Assembly (NCBI RefSeq): GCF_000355765.4 | Contig: NZ_CP021106.3 | Span: 1,087,137-1,151,136, forward strand | Length of the DNA: 64,000 bases | DNA from: Nitrosospira lacus | GTDB taxonomy: Bacteria; Pseudomonadota; Gammaproteobacteria; Burkholderiales; Nitrosomonadaceae | Direction: 5' to 3' | In this document: positions 53,829 to 63,089 of the stretch, one piece after another | Numbering within the stretch: the first letter of the stretch is position 1 | How the letters are laid out: each line of letters opens with the position of its first letter | Program-made: the position numbers and the translations under genes | Notes under the pieces: generated by a model | What the model saw: only the letters and a program-made list of their open reading frames with translations | What the model was told of the DNA's origin: nothing | The model's database searches: none

Positions 53829-54401
53829 TCAGAACAGGAGAGAGATCTCCTTGCCTGCACCCGCTACGACAAACAGCAGTAATTGGATAATCACCAGCAC
53901 AAACAGGGGGGACAAGTCGACATTGCCGATGGGTGGAATACGCCTGCGGATAACGACGAGGAATGGCCGTGTGAAGCTGTCGAGCGTTGGGGCAAAGGGA
54001 GTGTGAGGGTTGAACCAGGAGAGTACCGCCTGCATGATGATCGCCACCAAAATAATATAGAGCGTCATTTTAATAATTTCTATCAATCCGAGCAGCGCCA
54101 GTCCCATGATCGCAATACCGACAGTCGATCTGAACTCATACCCTTGAAGCATGAGCACGCCGGTTAGCAGAATGCATTGCGCGAGCCATGCCAATAACAG
54201 CGTGGAAAGATCCATTCCGCTATATCCGGGGATTACCCGGCGTGCGGGCCGTACCACAAAATCGGTAAGTGCCACGAGAAATTGGGACAGCGGATTGCGG
54301 TAGGGTGCGCGTAACAGCTGCATGTAAAAACGCAGCAATAGCGCCAGGGAAAATAGACCCAGCAGGGTGTCGAGCAGAAATATCAGTATCTGGTTGAGCA
54401 T
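53829..54401 (-). CDS. YggT family membrane protein
   Basis: 190 aa from the ATG at 54401, with AGGAACG upstream; the 37 codons before it have no family sequence. Two YggT repeats of paired membrane helices are visible, each followed by an amphipathic P-x-R-x-IP segment (RPARRVIPGYSGMDLS and RPFLVVIRRRIPPIGNVDLS). The family is linked to osmotic tolerance and membrane-protein integration. It is the middle gene between proC and DUF167. Confidence 0.9.
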   Translation of the reverse strand: MLNQILIFLLDTLLGLFSLALLLRFYMQLLRAPYRNPLSQFLVALTDFVVRPARRVIPGYSGMDLSTLLLAWLAQCILLTGVLMLQGYEFRSTVGIAIMGLALLGLIEIIKMTLYIILVAIIMQAVLSWFNPHTPFAPTLDSFTRPFLVVIRRRIPPIGNVDLSPLFVLVIIQLLLFVVAGAGKEISLLF

Positions 54402-54438
54402 ATACGTTCCTGGAAAACAATAACCTGTACGGCGGATT

Positions 54439-55251
54439 TTATGTCTCGCCAAACTCGTCGCCCAATTCACGCGAGCGCTGGCTTGCCCCATGTATCGCAT
54501 GCACGATCGCATGCTTGACGCCGGCGTTTTCCAGGGTCTGTATCGCGCGCTCCGTGGTACCCCCCTGGGAAGTTACGCGAGCTCGGAGCGTGGCGACGTC
54601 ATCGCCGCTTTGATTCGCGAGTTCCGCCGCGCCGAGAAAAGTAGCCAAACTCAACCGCCGCGCCTGGCTTGCATCCAGCCCCAGCTCCTGTCCCGCCTTC
54701 TGCATGGCCTCAATGAAATAAAATACATAAGCCGGGCCGCTGCCGGAGACGGCCGTAACCGCATCCAGCAATTCCTCGCGATCGCACCATAGCACGGAAC
54801 CGACCGCGCCGAGTATAGCCTCGGCGTTATGCTTTTCCTCCATACTCACCCCCGGTAGCGCGTAGAGGCCGGTGACAGCCGCGCGAATCAGTGCCGGCGT
54901 ATTGGGCATGGCTCGTACCACGCGGGCGTAACCACTCATCCAGCGGCTTATATCGGTGGCGCGAATGCCGGCGGCAATAGAAATGACCAGCTGATTTCTG
55001 AGCTGTGACGCAAGCTCCCGCGCCACGCCTGAAAGCTGCTGCGGCTTTACCGCCAGCAGGATGACGTCGCTGCCGGATACGCCTTTGGCAAGTTCCGCAA
55101 CGGTTTCCACTTTAAATGCGTGTTTTATTTTCTCACGCCTTTCGGCGCTGATTTCAACCACCCGTATTTGTCCGGGTGAATAACCTTGCTGCAGCAGCCC
55201 GCCGATCAAGGCGGATGACATATTGCCGCCGCCGATAAATGTAATGTTCAT
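54439..55251 (-). CDS. proC: Pyrroline-5-carboxylate reductase ProC
   Basis: 270 aa from the ATG at 55251, giving MNITFIGGGNMSSALIGGL, the usual Rossmann start; the longer frame is spurious. Other motifs are AVKPQQL, RAMPNTPALI and the AVSGSGPAYVF region of the dimerisation domain. It makes proline from pyrroline-5-carboxylate. It begins the leftward proC-yggT-DUF167 set, 37 bp before yggT. Confidence 0.96.
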   Translation of the reverse strand: MNITFIGGGNMSSALIGGLLQQGYSPGQIRVVEISAERREKIKHAFKVETVAELAKGVSGSDVILLAVKPQQLSGVARELASQLRNQLVISIAAGIRATDISRWMSGYARVVRAMPNTPALIRAAVTGLYALPGVSMEEKHNAEAILGAVGSVLWCDREELLDAVTAVSGSGPAYVFYFIEAMQKAGQELGLDASQARRLSLATFLGAAELANQSGDDVATLRARVTSQGGTTERAIQTLENAGVKHAIVHAIHGASQRSRELGDEFGET

Positions 55252-55368
55252 GGGAGTCCTGTGATGTGAAATCAGACATTTCGCCGGATGATCCAGCCGA
55301 GTGCAGGGCGTCACAGCGAAGCGCATTACGCCGTATGAGATTCTCTCATATCAGTGCCTTACCTGATT

Positions 55369-55460
55369 ATCCTAAATCAGGTAGTTGATCGCACATTTCC
55401 CGATTTGGCGCTATGCTACATGAGCACTTTTGCACACTACTTGATCTTCACCTGGCAGGC
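55369..55460 (+). repeat. MITE-like intergenic repeat, copy 8 (right end degenerate)
   Basis: Starts ATCCTAAATCAGGTAGTTGA, aligned to the family left end. It continues with TTTGGCGCTATGCTACATGA, TTTGCAC and CTTGATCTTCACCTGGCAG, the last matching the TTGACCTTCACC segment of copies 1 and 3. No right inverted repeat is found. It lies between proC and mutM. Confidence 0.55.
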
Positions 55461-55511
55461 GCGGCGCAATGCGCTGTGCTTATTACATGCGTTTTCTGCC
55501 CCTTACAGGGG

Positions 55512-56327
55512 CTACCGTTGACAATGCGGACAATAGAAACTTGAACGCTGTCCCTGCCTGGTTTGCTCGATTGCGGTACCGCACTTCCGGCACGGCTGCC
55601 CATTTCGCTGATACACCCAATACTGTTGCTGGAAGTAGCCGGGACTCCCGTCGCTGTTGACGAAATCGCGCAAGCTGCTGCCGCCCGCTTCGATCGAGAG
55701 ATTAAGCGTTTCCTTTATCGCTTGTGCCAGTTTCTCATACCTGCGCATACTGATCCGCCCTGCGGGGGTCAAGGGACTAATGCCCGTGCTGAAGAGCGCT
55801 TCGTTTGCGTAGATATTGCCAATGCCGACGACAATGCGGCTGTTCATCAGCACATCCTTGATGCTGGCCCTGCGGCCTCGGGTCCTTTCGTACAGCAATC
55901 TCCCGTCGAACGCTTCAGTAAGCGGTTCAGGCCCAAGTTGGGCCAGCAAAGCATGGTGCGTGACATCACCGGTTGCCCACAGCACTGCGCCAAAACGGCG
56001 CGGATCCTTGAAACGGAGAATCATGCCGGTATCCAGTATCAGATCGACATGATCGTGTTTCTGGGGTGGCGTGGCAGCGGGAAGCAACCTCAAGCTGCCG
56101 GACATGCCGAGATGCAGGATCAGCGTTCCGTTGCCACAGTCGAACAGGAGGTATTTGCCTCGCCGGGTTACGGCATTGATTTTCAACCCGCGAAGTGTGT
56201 GCCCAAGATCGTGAGGTACCGGCCAGCGTAGGCTTGGATTTCGTAGCGTGGCACCCACGAAATGGTGTCCCTCCAGGTGAGAGACGATGCCACGACGGGT
56301 AACTTCGACTTCAGGTAGTTCAGGCAA
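55512..56327 (-). CDS. mutM: Formamidopyrimidine-DNA glycosylase MutM (Fpg)
   Basis: 271 aa. The catalytic N-terminal PELPEVEV follows the initiator Met, which is removed in the mature enzyme. The H2TH region and a C-terminal zinc finger (CRKCG, then CPHCQ at the last residues) are present. It removes 8-oxoguanine from DNA. The ATG at 56327 is 27 bp after the GldG-like stop, so it could be co-transcribed with the ABC system. Confidence 0.97.
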   Translation of the reverse strand: MPELPEVEVTRRGIVSHLEGHHFVGATLRNPSLRWPVPHDLGHTLRGLKINAVTRRGKYLLFDCGNGTLILHLGMSGSLRLLPAATPPQKHDHVDLILDTGMILRFKDPRRFGAVLWATGDVTHHALLAQLGPEPLTEAFDGRLLYERTRGRRASIKDVLMNSRIVVGIGNIYANEALFSTGISPLTPAGRISMRRYEKLAQAIKETLNLSIEAGGSSLRDFVNSDGSPGYFQQQYWVYQRNGQPCRKCGTAIEQTRQGQRSSFYCPHCQR

Positions 56328-56354
56328 CTGGAATACCTCTGCAAAGTTCGGGGT

Positions 56355-57710
56355 TCATCTTCTTGCGCGCAGCCACCAAATAATTAATCCGCTTGCCAGG
56401 AAAGCCAACGGCAGGAGGATGAGAAATCCGCCAGCGATGATGATAAGCACCGATTCACTTAATACCAGGTTGTTATCGAGGGTGGCTCGGGGTTGAATAA
56501 TAATGAGATTCTCGTCGCCGGCAAGCCAGTTGACCAGATTAATGCCAAAATCCAGATTATTGCCGTTGCCCAGATACGTATTGGCAAGAAAATTCCCGCT
56601 GCCGATGACCGCGATGCGCTGTTCGCGGTCGTGCAGGGTGCGGCTGAGAGTGGCGGCGATGCTTACGGGACCGGGCACATCATACATCTTGTCGAAGACG
56701 ATGGGGGAATCCAGCTTGCCGGTTTCCACCCATCCGCTGGATGCAGTCTCCACCAGCGAAATGCTATGCCATACCTCATTTTCATTGACGATTATCTGAC
56801 GGGCAAAAGGAAACATCGTGATATAGTCAAAATTGCGCATGACCGGATGCTGTCCATAATTGGCGCCTAACGCGACGGTAACAGGCAATTTCAACTGCCG
56901 GGCCTGGGGATCAACCACCACGCCCGGTGAAAGCGTCAATTCCAGTTTCTCGGCGAGCGGCTGCAAGCCGTGCAAGGGACCCTCGTCGATAAGCCACAGC
57001 AGGTTGCCGCCGCGGCTGATATACGCAAGCAATTTGTCCACTTCTTCTTCCCGCAGGTCAATTTGCGGAGAGGCAATCACGAGCACACTCGTGTTAATCG
57101 GTACATCGGGGACAATGGAGAGACGCAGCGTCCCGGTCTTGAATCCTTTCGCCATCAATTGCTTGCCGAATTCTCCCAGGTCATGATTCGCGATACCATC
57201 CAGCTTGCGCTCCCCATGGCCGCTGAGCATCGTCACTCGTTTTTCCCGGGGGCGCGCCAGCCGCATCAGTAGATGGGTAAACGCCTGCTCGTTGAATGTG
57301 CTGAGGTGTTCACGTCTGCCATTAAAGGTGACCACCATTTCCCCGTTGACCTGGACGCCCGCTTCCTGGGTGAGTTTCGGCTGCTCGGTGGGATCGATGA
57401 ATGTGACCGTGAAGTCGGGTTTGACACGCTGATAACGCGAGAGGAATTCACGGATAATTTTACGAATATTTCCTGATTGCGCGTCTTGAGCCGTGACGTA
57501 GACGGTGGCGTTAAGCGGGCCGTTGATTTTTTCCAGTACATCCACGCTTGCCTGGCTCAGGCTGTTGCGCCCATTCTGACTGATATCCCACTGAACACGG
57601 GTTTCACGCGCAAGGTAGCCCAGCAGTCCGGTCAACAATACCAGCAGCACCATGAACACGCCGTTTTGCATTAACCAGTAAGTGCGCCGTTTCTGAGTGA
57701 CCATGGTCAT
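56355..57710 (-). CDS. GldG-like periplasmic subunit of an ABC-2 transport system
   Basis: 451 aa from the ATG at 57710, 7 bp after the permease stop; the 29 codons before it overlap the permease gene. An N-terminal helix (about 17-38), a large periplasmic domain (40-415) of GldG/DUF4350 type with repeated VLVIASPQIDL-type strands, and a C-terminal helix (about 420-446) are visible. It resembles the GldG part of gliding-motility ABC transporters, but here the cargo is unknown. It always occurs with an ABC-2 permease and ATPase, as here. Confidence 0.82.
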   Translation of the reverse strand: MTMVTQKRRTYWLMQNGVFMVLLVLLTGLLGYLARETRVQWDISQNGRNSLSQASVDVLEKINGPLNATVYVTAQDAQSGNIRKIIREFLSRYQRVKPDFTVTFIDPTEQPKLTQEAGVQVNGEMVVTFNGRREHLSTFNEQAFTHLLMRLARPREKRVTMLSGHGERKLDGIANHDLGEFGKQLMAKGFKTGTLRLSIVPDVPINTSVLVIASPQIDLREEEVDKLLAYISRGGNLLWLIDEGPLHGLQPLAEKLELTLSPGVVVDPQARQLKLPVTVALGANYGQHPVMRNFDYITMFPFARQIIVNENEVWHSISLVETASSGWVETGKLDSPIVFDKMYDVPGPVSIAATLSRTLHDREQRIAVIGSGNFLANTYLGNGNNLDFGINLVNWLAGDENLIIIQPRATLDNNLVLSESVLIIIAGGFLILLPLAFLASGLIIWWLRARR

Positions 57711-57717
57711 GCGTGGA

Positions 57718-58464
57718 TTAACCGCGCAGCCGTTTGCTGTCCAGCTGGCGCACAGACAGCACCAGAAAGACAAGAGTGAACAGCGAGAAGTATGCAAGAT
57801 CGAAGGTATCGATCATGCCGCGATTGAAATTTTCGTAATGTGCGAGCAGGGAGAAATCACATGTGACGCTATTCGGGTCGTCCCCCGCCGCGATATCCAG
57901 TACTCCCAGAATCAGCAATGCGCCCAGAGCGCTGGCAGCCGCAATCGCCGGATGGGCACTGAGGCAGGAAAAATAAAGCCCGAGAGAGGCGAAACAAGCG
58001 GTTATCAGGAACAGGCCGGCGGCATTGCTCAGCAACAAGCCGAGATCCAGTGGGCCGCCCGCCAGCAGAGACATTGACAGTGTTACGACCAGCGCAATTA
58101 CCACGGAAAAGAAAATCATCAGGCTGAGAAATTTTCCCAGAACGATGTCGATCATCGAAACAGGTGCCGAAATGAGAAAGGTCATGGTGTGATTGCGGCG
58201 CTCCTCGGCAATGAGGCGCGCGGTTAAAAGAGGGGTGATCATAAGCAGTACTATCGCGGCCATGGCGAATACTGGTGCAATAATCGTTTCCGTCGCACCC
58301 GGCGGATTGGCGATTCTCACAAGCTGCGGCTGTACTTGCAGAAAAGTATCGAGATGTGCCAGAAAAATCCAGGTCAGCACTAATTGCACCAGCGCAAGCA
58401 ATATCCAGGCTAGCGGCGATCCAAACAAGATTTTTAATTCTTTCCGGGCAATAACCAGAATCAT
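57718..58464 (-). CDS. ABC-2 type permease (GldF-like)
   Basis: 248 aa with about six membrane helices spread over the length, opening MILVIARKELKILFGSPLAW, the family start. It is the membrane part of the three-gene ABC system. The start ATG overlaps the ATPase stop by four bases. Confidence 0.88.
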   Translation of the reverse strand: MILVIARKELKILFGSPLAWILLALVQLVLTWIFLAHLDTFLQVQPQLVRIANPPGATETIIAPVFAMAAIVLLMITPLLTARLIAEERRNHTMTFLISAPVSMIDIVLGKFLSLMIFFSVVIALVVTLSMSLLAGGPLDLGLLLSNAAGLFLITACFASLGLYFSCLSAHPAIAAASALGALLILGVLDIAAGDDPNSVTCDFSLLAHYENFNRGMIDTFDLAYFSLFTLVFLVLSVRQLDSKRLRG

Positions 58465-59222
58465 GGCAATGAAGAACTTGTGGAATTTTCCGTATCCATG
58501 GTGAACTGCATGAATATTTGTTCCAGGCTGATTCCTCTCTGTTTTAGTCCATTGACGGAATCACTGAATACCGTGCTGCCCTCATGCATGATCTGCACCC
58601 GGTCGCATACGCTTTCGACTTCCGGCAGGAGGTGGGTCGAGAGAATGACGCTGCGCTCCGTACCCAGTTCACGGATGAGGGTATGAATTTCCCGTATCTG
58701 GTTGGGATCGAGGCCGACTGTTGGTTCATCAAGAATGATCACATCTGGATCATGAATGATAGCTTGGGCAATTCCCACACGCTGCTGATAGCCTTTCGAT
58801 AGCGAACCAATCAGACGTTTGCCCGTATCATTCAGCCCGCAACGTTGTGTCACCCTGTCCAGCGCAAAAGGGATTCTTGCGTTGTCGACCCGGTGCAACC
58901 TGGCCGCGAGTTGCAGGTATTCGTTTACCGTTAACTCCCGATAGAGTGGGGGTATTTCCGGCAGATAACCGATACGCGCCTTGGCATCCCGTGGTTTGTC
59001 CAGCAGATCTATCCCGCAGATTTCAATGCTGCCGGCGCTCGGGGCGAGATTGCCGGTGAGCATGCGCATAATAGTGGTCTTACCCGCGCCGTTGGGGCCC
59101 AGAAATCCCAGGATTTCGCCATGCTTCAGCTCCAGATTGATTTCGCGCACCGCGGCGCGTCTACCGAAATAGCGGGATAAGCCACATGCGGAAATGGTTG
59201 ATAAGGCAATTTGTTCAGTCAT
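58461..59222 (-). CDS. ABC transporter ATP-binding protein (GldA-like)
   Basis: 253 aa. Walker A GPNGAGKTT (residues ~40-48), signature SLSKGYQQRVGIAQA, Walker B VIILDEPTVGLD and the His-loop STHLLPE are all present. It is the ATPase of the ABC-2/GldG system. First gene of the ATPase-permease-GldG-mutM run. Confidence 0.94.
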   Translation of the reverse strand: MTEQIALSTISACGLSRYFGRRAAVREINLELKHGEILGFLGPNGAGKTTIMRMLTGNLAPSAGSIEICGIDLLDKPRDAKARIGYLPEIPPLYRELTVNEYLQLAARLHRVDNARIPFALDRVTQRCGLNDTGKRLIGSLSKGYQQRVGIAQAIIHDPDVIILDEPTVGLDPNQIREIHTLIRELGTERSVILSTHLLPEVESVCDRVQIMHEGSTVFSDSVNGLKQRGISLEQIFMQFTMDTENSTSSSLP

Positions 59223-59619
59223 CTGAATCCAGTGGTTTGACTGGGTAACATGTGCGAAAGAGCATCACTATAAACCTAAATCCGTCGGTTGACCGTTCAT
59301 TTTCCAGATTAGTACCATGATTCACAAAGACTTTTTGCATCAATAATGATCCCAATGCGGGATCAGGAGCCGGATGCCCGATGCCGGTGGTGGTATCCCC
59401 GAGAATTGTCTTCCGCGTTTGTTTCATCCCGTAGGTAAAGCCATTTGGAACTTTGAATTTATAAGGCTGCACCGCAAACGCGTGCCCCCAGCACCCATTG
59501 CTTGGCAACGTCCACTTGTGAGAAGTGTAAAATATACCTAATATGTGGGCTGTGCTGAAGCTCGATTCCGCCCCATATTTCCCTATTAGCCTTATTTTCG
59601 GACCCTGTCTTAATTTTCC
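59223..59619. other. 397 bp interval between divergent ABC and TPR genes
   Basis: Contains one copy of the dispersed repeat (59273-59369) and possibly a second, weaker left end (CTGAATCCAGTGGTTTGAC) immediately before the ABC ATPase gene at 59223-59242. The remaining 250 bp carry the TPR gene promoter. No gene was recognised. Confidence 0.45.
59273..59369 (+). repeat. MITE-like intergenic repeat, copy 9 (short form)
   Basis: 97 bp. The left end is AACCTAAATCCGTCGGTTGA. The interior is CCGTTCATTTTCCAGATTAG, TACCATGATTCACAAAGACT and TTTTGCAT. The probable right end is CAATGCGGGATCAGGA, a diverged inverted end. This copy gives the clearest interior for the family and aligns with copies 4 and 7. 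Confidence 0.7.
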
Positions 59620-61341
59620 ATGAATCTTAAAATTCCCGGCGCATTGCTGCTGCTGTTGTTTTTCGCCGCCTGTGCGCAGATTCCAGGCAAGACCGCTGCC
59701 AATGCGAGTAAGCCGGCCCAGCAAGCTGACGCTGGCCAGCCAAAATTACCCAGCCAGGATTTGACCCCGCCCATCCTGTTCGATTTTTTACTGGGTGAAA
59801 CGGCTCTGCAGCGCGGTGATCAGGAAATCGCCACCCGTACCTACCTCAAGCTGGCGAGAGCCACTCGTGATCCACGCGTCGCCCAGCGAGCCACCGAAAT
59901 CGCGCTTCACTCACGTCAAGCTGCGCCCGCGCTTGAAGCAGCAAAAATCTGGGTGGAGCTCGATCCGAATTCGGTGACTGCCCGCCAGACTATAGCGGCG
60001 CTATTGGTGAATATGGACAGGCTGGATGAGGCCCGCCCTCATCTGGAGAAACTGCTGGCCTCGGAGGGAGGCAGTATCGACGAGGCTTTCATGCAATTGA
60101 ACAGCCTGCTGGTACGCAATTCCAACAAGAATGCGATATTCGAATTGGTACGGCAGCTTGCTCAACCTTATCCCGCACTCCCGGAAGCGCACTTCGCCGT
60201 GTCTCAGGCGGCGTGGTTTGCCAATCACTTTGATATTGCGCTGGCCGAAATGAAGCAGGCTTTGGCGCTCCGTCCGGAGTGGGAAATGGCGGCAATTTAT
60301 CAGGGACGGATATTGGCGCGAACTTCCAATGCCAGCGCAATGGAATTTTACGGAGACTATCTCAAGAGCTACCCCAAAGCCAACGATACACGCATAACTT
60401 ACGCCCGGCTATTACTAGTCGAGAAGAATTATGTCAAGGCACGCGAACAATTCGAAAAATTGCTGGCGGAGAATCCGGGTAACGCCGATGTCGCCCTGGC
60501 GGTGGGTTTGCTGTCCATGGAGCTGCGCGAGTACAGCATTGCCGAATCGAATTTTAAAAAAGCGCTGGAACTGGACTACAGGGACCCCGGGATGGTGCGC
60601 TATTATCTCGGTGGAATATATGAGAAAACTCAGCGTCCCGATGAGGCGATGGAATGGTACCGTTCCGTAACCGGGGGAAGTCAATACATTCCCGCACAGA
60701 TACGGTATGCCGTTCTGCTGACCAAGAAGGGTAAAACGGATGAGGCCCTCAAGTACCTGCAGCAATTGCCGGCTACGAATAATCAGCAACGTGCTCAGTT
60801 GATAATTGCCGAAGCCCAATTGTTGCGCGAGACAGGAGCCTCCCGGAAAGCGTTTCAGCTGCTTAGTGATGGTCTGGAGAAACTGCCGGATCATGTCGAC
60901 CTGCTCTATGATCGTGCGCTGGCAGCGGAAAAAATCGGCAAATCCGATATCATGGAGCAGGATTTGCGCAAACTCATACAGTTGAAGCCCGATCATGCTC
61001 ACGCTTATAACGCGCTGGGATACGGCCTCGCGGAACACAGCAATCGACTTCCGGAAGCCCTGGAACTTATCGAAAAGGCCATCACGCTTTCGCCTAATGA
61101 TCCCTACATCATGGATAGCCTCGGCTGGGTTCACTACCGTATGGGCAACATCAATCAGGGGCTCAGCTATCTCAGGCAGGCCTTCGGGATGAATCCCGAT
61201 CCGGAAATTGCCGCCCATCTGGGGGAGGTTCTCTGGGTGCAGGGAGTAAAGGATGAAGCAAAAGAAATCTGGCAAACCGCACTCAAAAATAATCCCGGCA
61301 ATGAGGTATTGATTAGCACCATGAAGAAATTCATGAAGTAG
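59620..61341 (+). CDS. TPR-repeat lipoprotein
   Basis: 573 aa. The signal ends in the lipobox FAAC (Cys18). The rest is a series of about 12-14 tetratricopeptide repeats (roughly 60-560), for example the pair around ALELIEKAITLSPNDPYIMD. It is encoded directly upstream of lolB and ispE in betaproteobacteria and is predicted to be a scaffold in the outer membrane or periplasm. Neither partner nor function is known. It ends 4 bp before lolB, so the two are co-transcribed. Confidence 0.9.
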   Translation: MNLKIPGALLLLLFFAACAQIPGKTAANASKPAQQADAGQPKLPSQDLTPPILFDFLLGETALQRGDQEIATRTYLKLARATRDPRVAQRATEIALHSRQAAPALEAAKIWVELDPNSVTARQTIAALLVNMDRLDEARPHLEKLLASEGGSIDEAFMQLNSLLVRNSNKNAIFELVRQLAQPYPALPEAHFAVSQAAWFANHFDIALAEMKQALALRPEWEMAAIYQGRILARTSNASAMEFYGDYLKSYPKANDTRITYARLLLVEKNYVKAREQFEKLLAENPGNADVALAVGLLSMELREYSIAESNFKKALELDYRDPGMVRYYLGGIYEKTQRPDEAMEWYRSVTGGSQYIPAQIRYAVLLTKKGKTDEALKYLQQLPATNNQQRAQLIIAEAQLLRETGASRKAFQLLSDGLEKLPDHVDLLYDRALAAEKIGKSDIMEQDLRKLIQLKPDHAHAYNALGYGLAEHSNRLPEALELIEKAITLSPNDPYIMDSLGWVHYRMGNINQGLSYLRQAFGMNPDPEIAAHLGEVLWVQGVKDEAKEIWQTALKNNPGNEVLISTMKKFMK

Positions 61342-61345
61342 TCAG

Positions 61346-62044
61346 ATGATGGTTCATGCTGGTGTAGCGCCGGTACAATCCGGGTCTTGGCCGTTTCCGC
61401 TTTTTATAAAGCGGGGTAATGTTCCGTGGTGGGGTCTGATTTTATGTGTATTGTTTTTCTCCCCTGGTTGCACCACTCCCGTTCATAAACGAACTGCTGT
61501 CAGTACCATCGTCATTGAACCCATGACGGGTACCGCGGAAACAAAGCTGGCGGCTTTCAGGCTGATTGGAAGAGTCTCGGTGACGGGCGACAAGGATAGC
61601 TTCTCCGGCGGCGTACAATGGCATCACGCCGATGCAGGTGATGAAATTCTTCTCCTTTCCCCGCTTGGCCAGGCTGTGGCACAGATACGGCGCGATCGTG
61701 AAGGCGTGTATCTGACGACTTCCGAGCAGGAAACCTTTTACGCTCTCGATGTGGAAACCCTGACGGAACGGGTGCTGGGCTGGCGGCTGCCACTGATGGG
61801 GTTGCAATATTGGGTACAAAGCGTGAATTCGCCCGCGACGGTAGCCGAAATAGATAGGGATATCGATGGGACCATTATGGCTATTCGTCAGGACGGATGG
61901 GAGATCAGTTATTTGAGCCGTTTTCCCATGCCGGGAATAGAAACCGTACAGGCGCAAGGCGCGCGTCCAAGATTGCTGATGCTTAAACGTCCTGGTCTTC
62001 AAATAAAACTCATCATAGACAGCTGGAATCCGGGCAATCAATGA
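61346..62044 (+). CDS. lolB: Outer-membrane lipoprotein receptor LolB
   Basis: 232 aa. The lipobox SPGC puts the acylated Cys at residue 42, after an unusually long 28-residue hydrophilic n-region, so the real start may lie further downstream, though no good one is visible. The LolB core follows: FRLIGRVSVTGDKDSFSGGV, then a beta barrel ending in LMLKRPGLQIKLII. LolB receives lipoproteins from LolA and inserts them in the outer membrane. The TPR-lolB-ispE-tRNA-prs order is typical. Confidence 0.9.
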   Translation: MMVHAGVAPVQSGSWPFPLFIKRGNVPWWGLILCVLFFSPGCTTPVHKRTAVSTIVIEPMTGTAETKLAAFRLIGRVSVTGDKDSFSGGVQWHHADAGDEILLLSPLGQAVAQIRRDREGVYLTTSEQETFYALDVETLTERVLGWRLPLMGLQYWVQSVNSPATVAEIDRDIDGTIMAIRQDGWEISYLSRFPMPGIETVQAQGARPRLLMLKRPGLQIKLIIDSWNPGNQ

Positions 62045-62060
62045 AGCCAACTCTGAACTG

Positions 62061-62909
62061 ATGACCAAGCTCGCTTGCCTCGCCCCAGCCAAACTCAATC
62101 TGTTCCTGCATGTCGTCGGGCGTAGAGAAGATGGCTATCATTTATTGCAAACGGTTTTTCGCTTCGTGGATTTTTCGGACCGGTTAAATTTTACTTTGCG
62201 CGAAGACGGGGCGATCAAACTTCATACGCCCACTGCTGGCGTGCCCGAAGATCAAGATCTTTGTGTACGTGCAGCAAAACTGCTGCAGCGGGAAAGCGGC
62301 ACTTCCCTGGGTGTCGATATTCTGCTGGAAAAGCGCATCCCGATGGGTGGCGGGTTGGGGGGCGGCAGTTCCGATGCGGCGACGACACTGCTGGCACTCA
62401 ACCGTTTATGGGAACTGGGCTGGAAAAGAAACCGGCTATTGGCACTTGGGCTCGAATTGGGCGCGGATGTACCCGTATTCATTTTCGGTGAAAATGCTTT
62501 TGCGGAAGGGGTAGGCGAAAAGCTTTCATCCATCCTGCTGCCGCCTGCGTGGTATCTCATCCTGATGCCACCCGTGCACGTGTCCACCCCGCAGGTTTTT
62601 GCCAGTAAAGAATTGACACGAAACACGATTCCAATCAAAATACCGCCCTTTTCCGTCGAGCATGGGCATAACGATCTGGAGCCGGTGGTATGCCGGACTT
62701 ATCCAGAGGTGGCGCGTCATCTGCAGTGGCTCGGGCGGCTCGATAACACCCGGAAGGTGGCGATGACGGGCTCGGGTGCTTGTGTATTTGCCGAGTTCGC
62801 CACGGAGCCGGCGGCACAAATCGCGCTCGCGCAGGTTCCAGGCGATATGACTGGTTTTATGGTGCAAGGATTGGATCGCCATCCCATGCATGATTTTGCA
62901 GAGCAGTAA
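62061..62909 (+). CDS. ispE: 4-diphosphocytidyl-2-C-methyl-D-erythritol kinase IspE
   Basis: 282 aa GHMP kinase. The N-terminal APAKLNLFLHV and the ATP-binding loop PMGGGLGGGSSDAAT are the family motifs; a third motif MTGSGACVFAEF is near residue 235. It phosphorylates CDP-methylerythritol in the MEP isoprenoid pathway. Its stop is three bases from the tRNA-Gln gene. Confidence 0.97.
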   Translation: MTKLACLAPAKLNLFLHVVGRREDGYHLLQTVFRFVDFSDRLNFTLREDGAIKLHTPTAGVPEDQDLCVRAAKLLQRESGTSLGVDILLEKRIPMGGGLGGGSSDAATTLLALNRLWELGWKRNRLLALGLELGADVPVFIFGENAFAEGVGEKLSSILLPPAWYLILMPPVHVSTPQVFASKELTRNTIPIKIPPFSVEHGHNDLEPVVCRTYPEVARHLQWLGRLDNTRKVAMTGSGACVFAEFATEPAAQIALAQVPGDMTGFMVQGLDRHPMHDFAEQ

Positions 62910-62912
62910 ATT

Positions 62913-62987
62913 TGGGGAGTCGCCAAGTGGTAAGGCACCGGATTTTGATTCCGGCATTCGTAGGTTCGATCCCTACCTCCCCAGCCA
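62913..62987 (+). tRNA. glnX: tRNA-Gln (anticodon TTG)
   Basis: 75 nt including an encoded CCA. Acceptor stem TGGGGAG pairs with CTCCCCA, the D-arm is GCCAAGTGGTAAGGC, the anticodon loop is TTTTGAT with anticodon TTG in the stem CCGGA/TCCGG, and the T-arm is GTAGGTTCGATCCCTAC. It matches the bacterial tRNA-Gln closely. It starts three bases after the ispE stop. Confidence 0.97.
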
Positions 62988-63089
62988 GGTTTTGAAGTGT
63001 CAGGTCAGTTATACAAGATGCGCGAGATGCCGCTTGTATCTCTTTTGTCTTTCAGCGTCGGTTAAGAATCTCAAATAATCACTTGCCCC

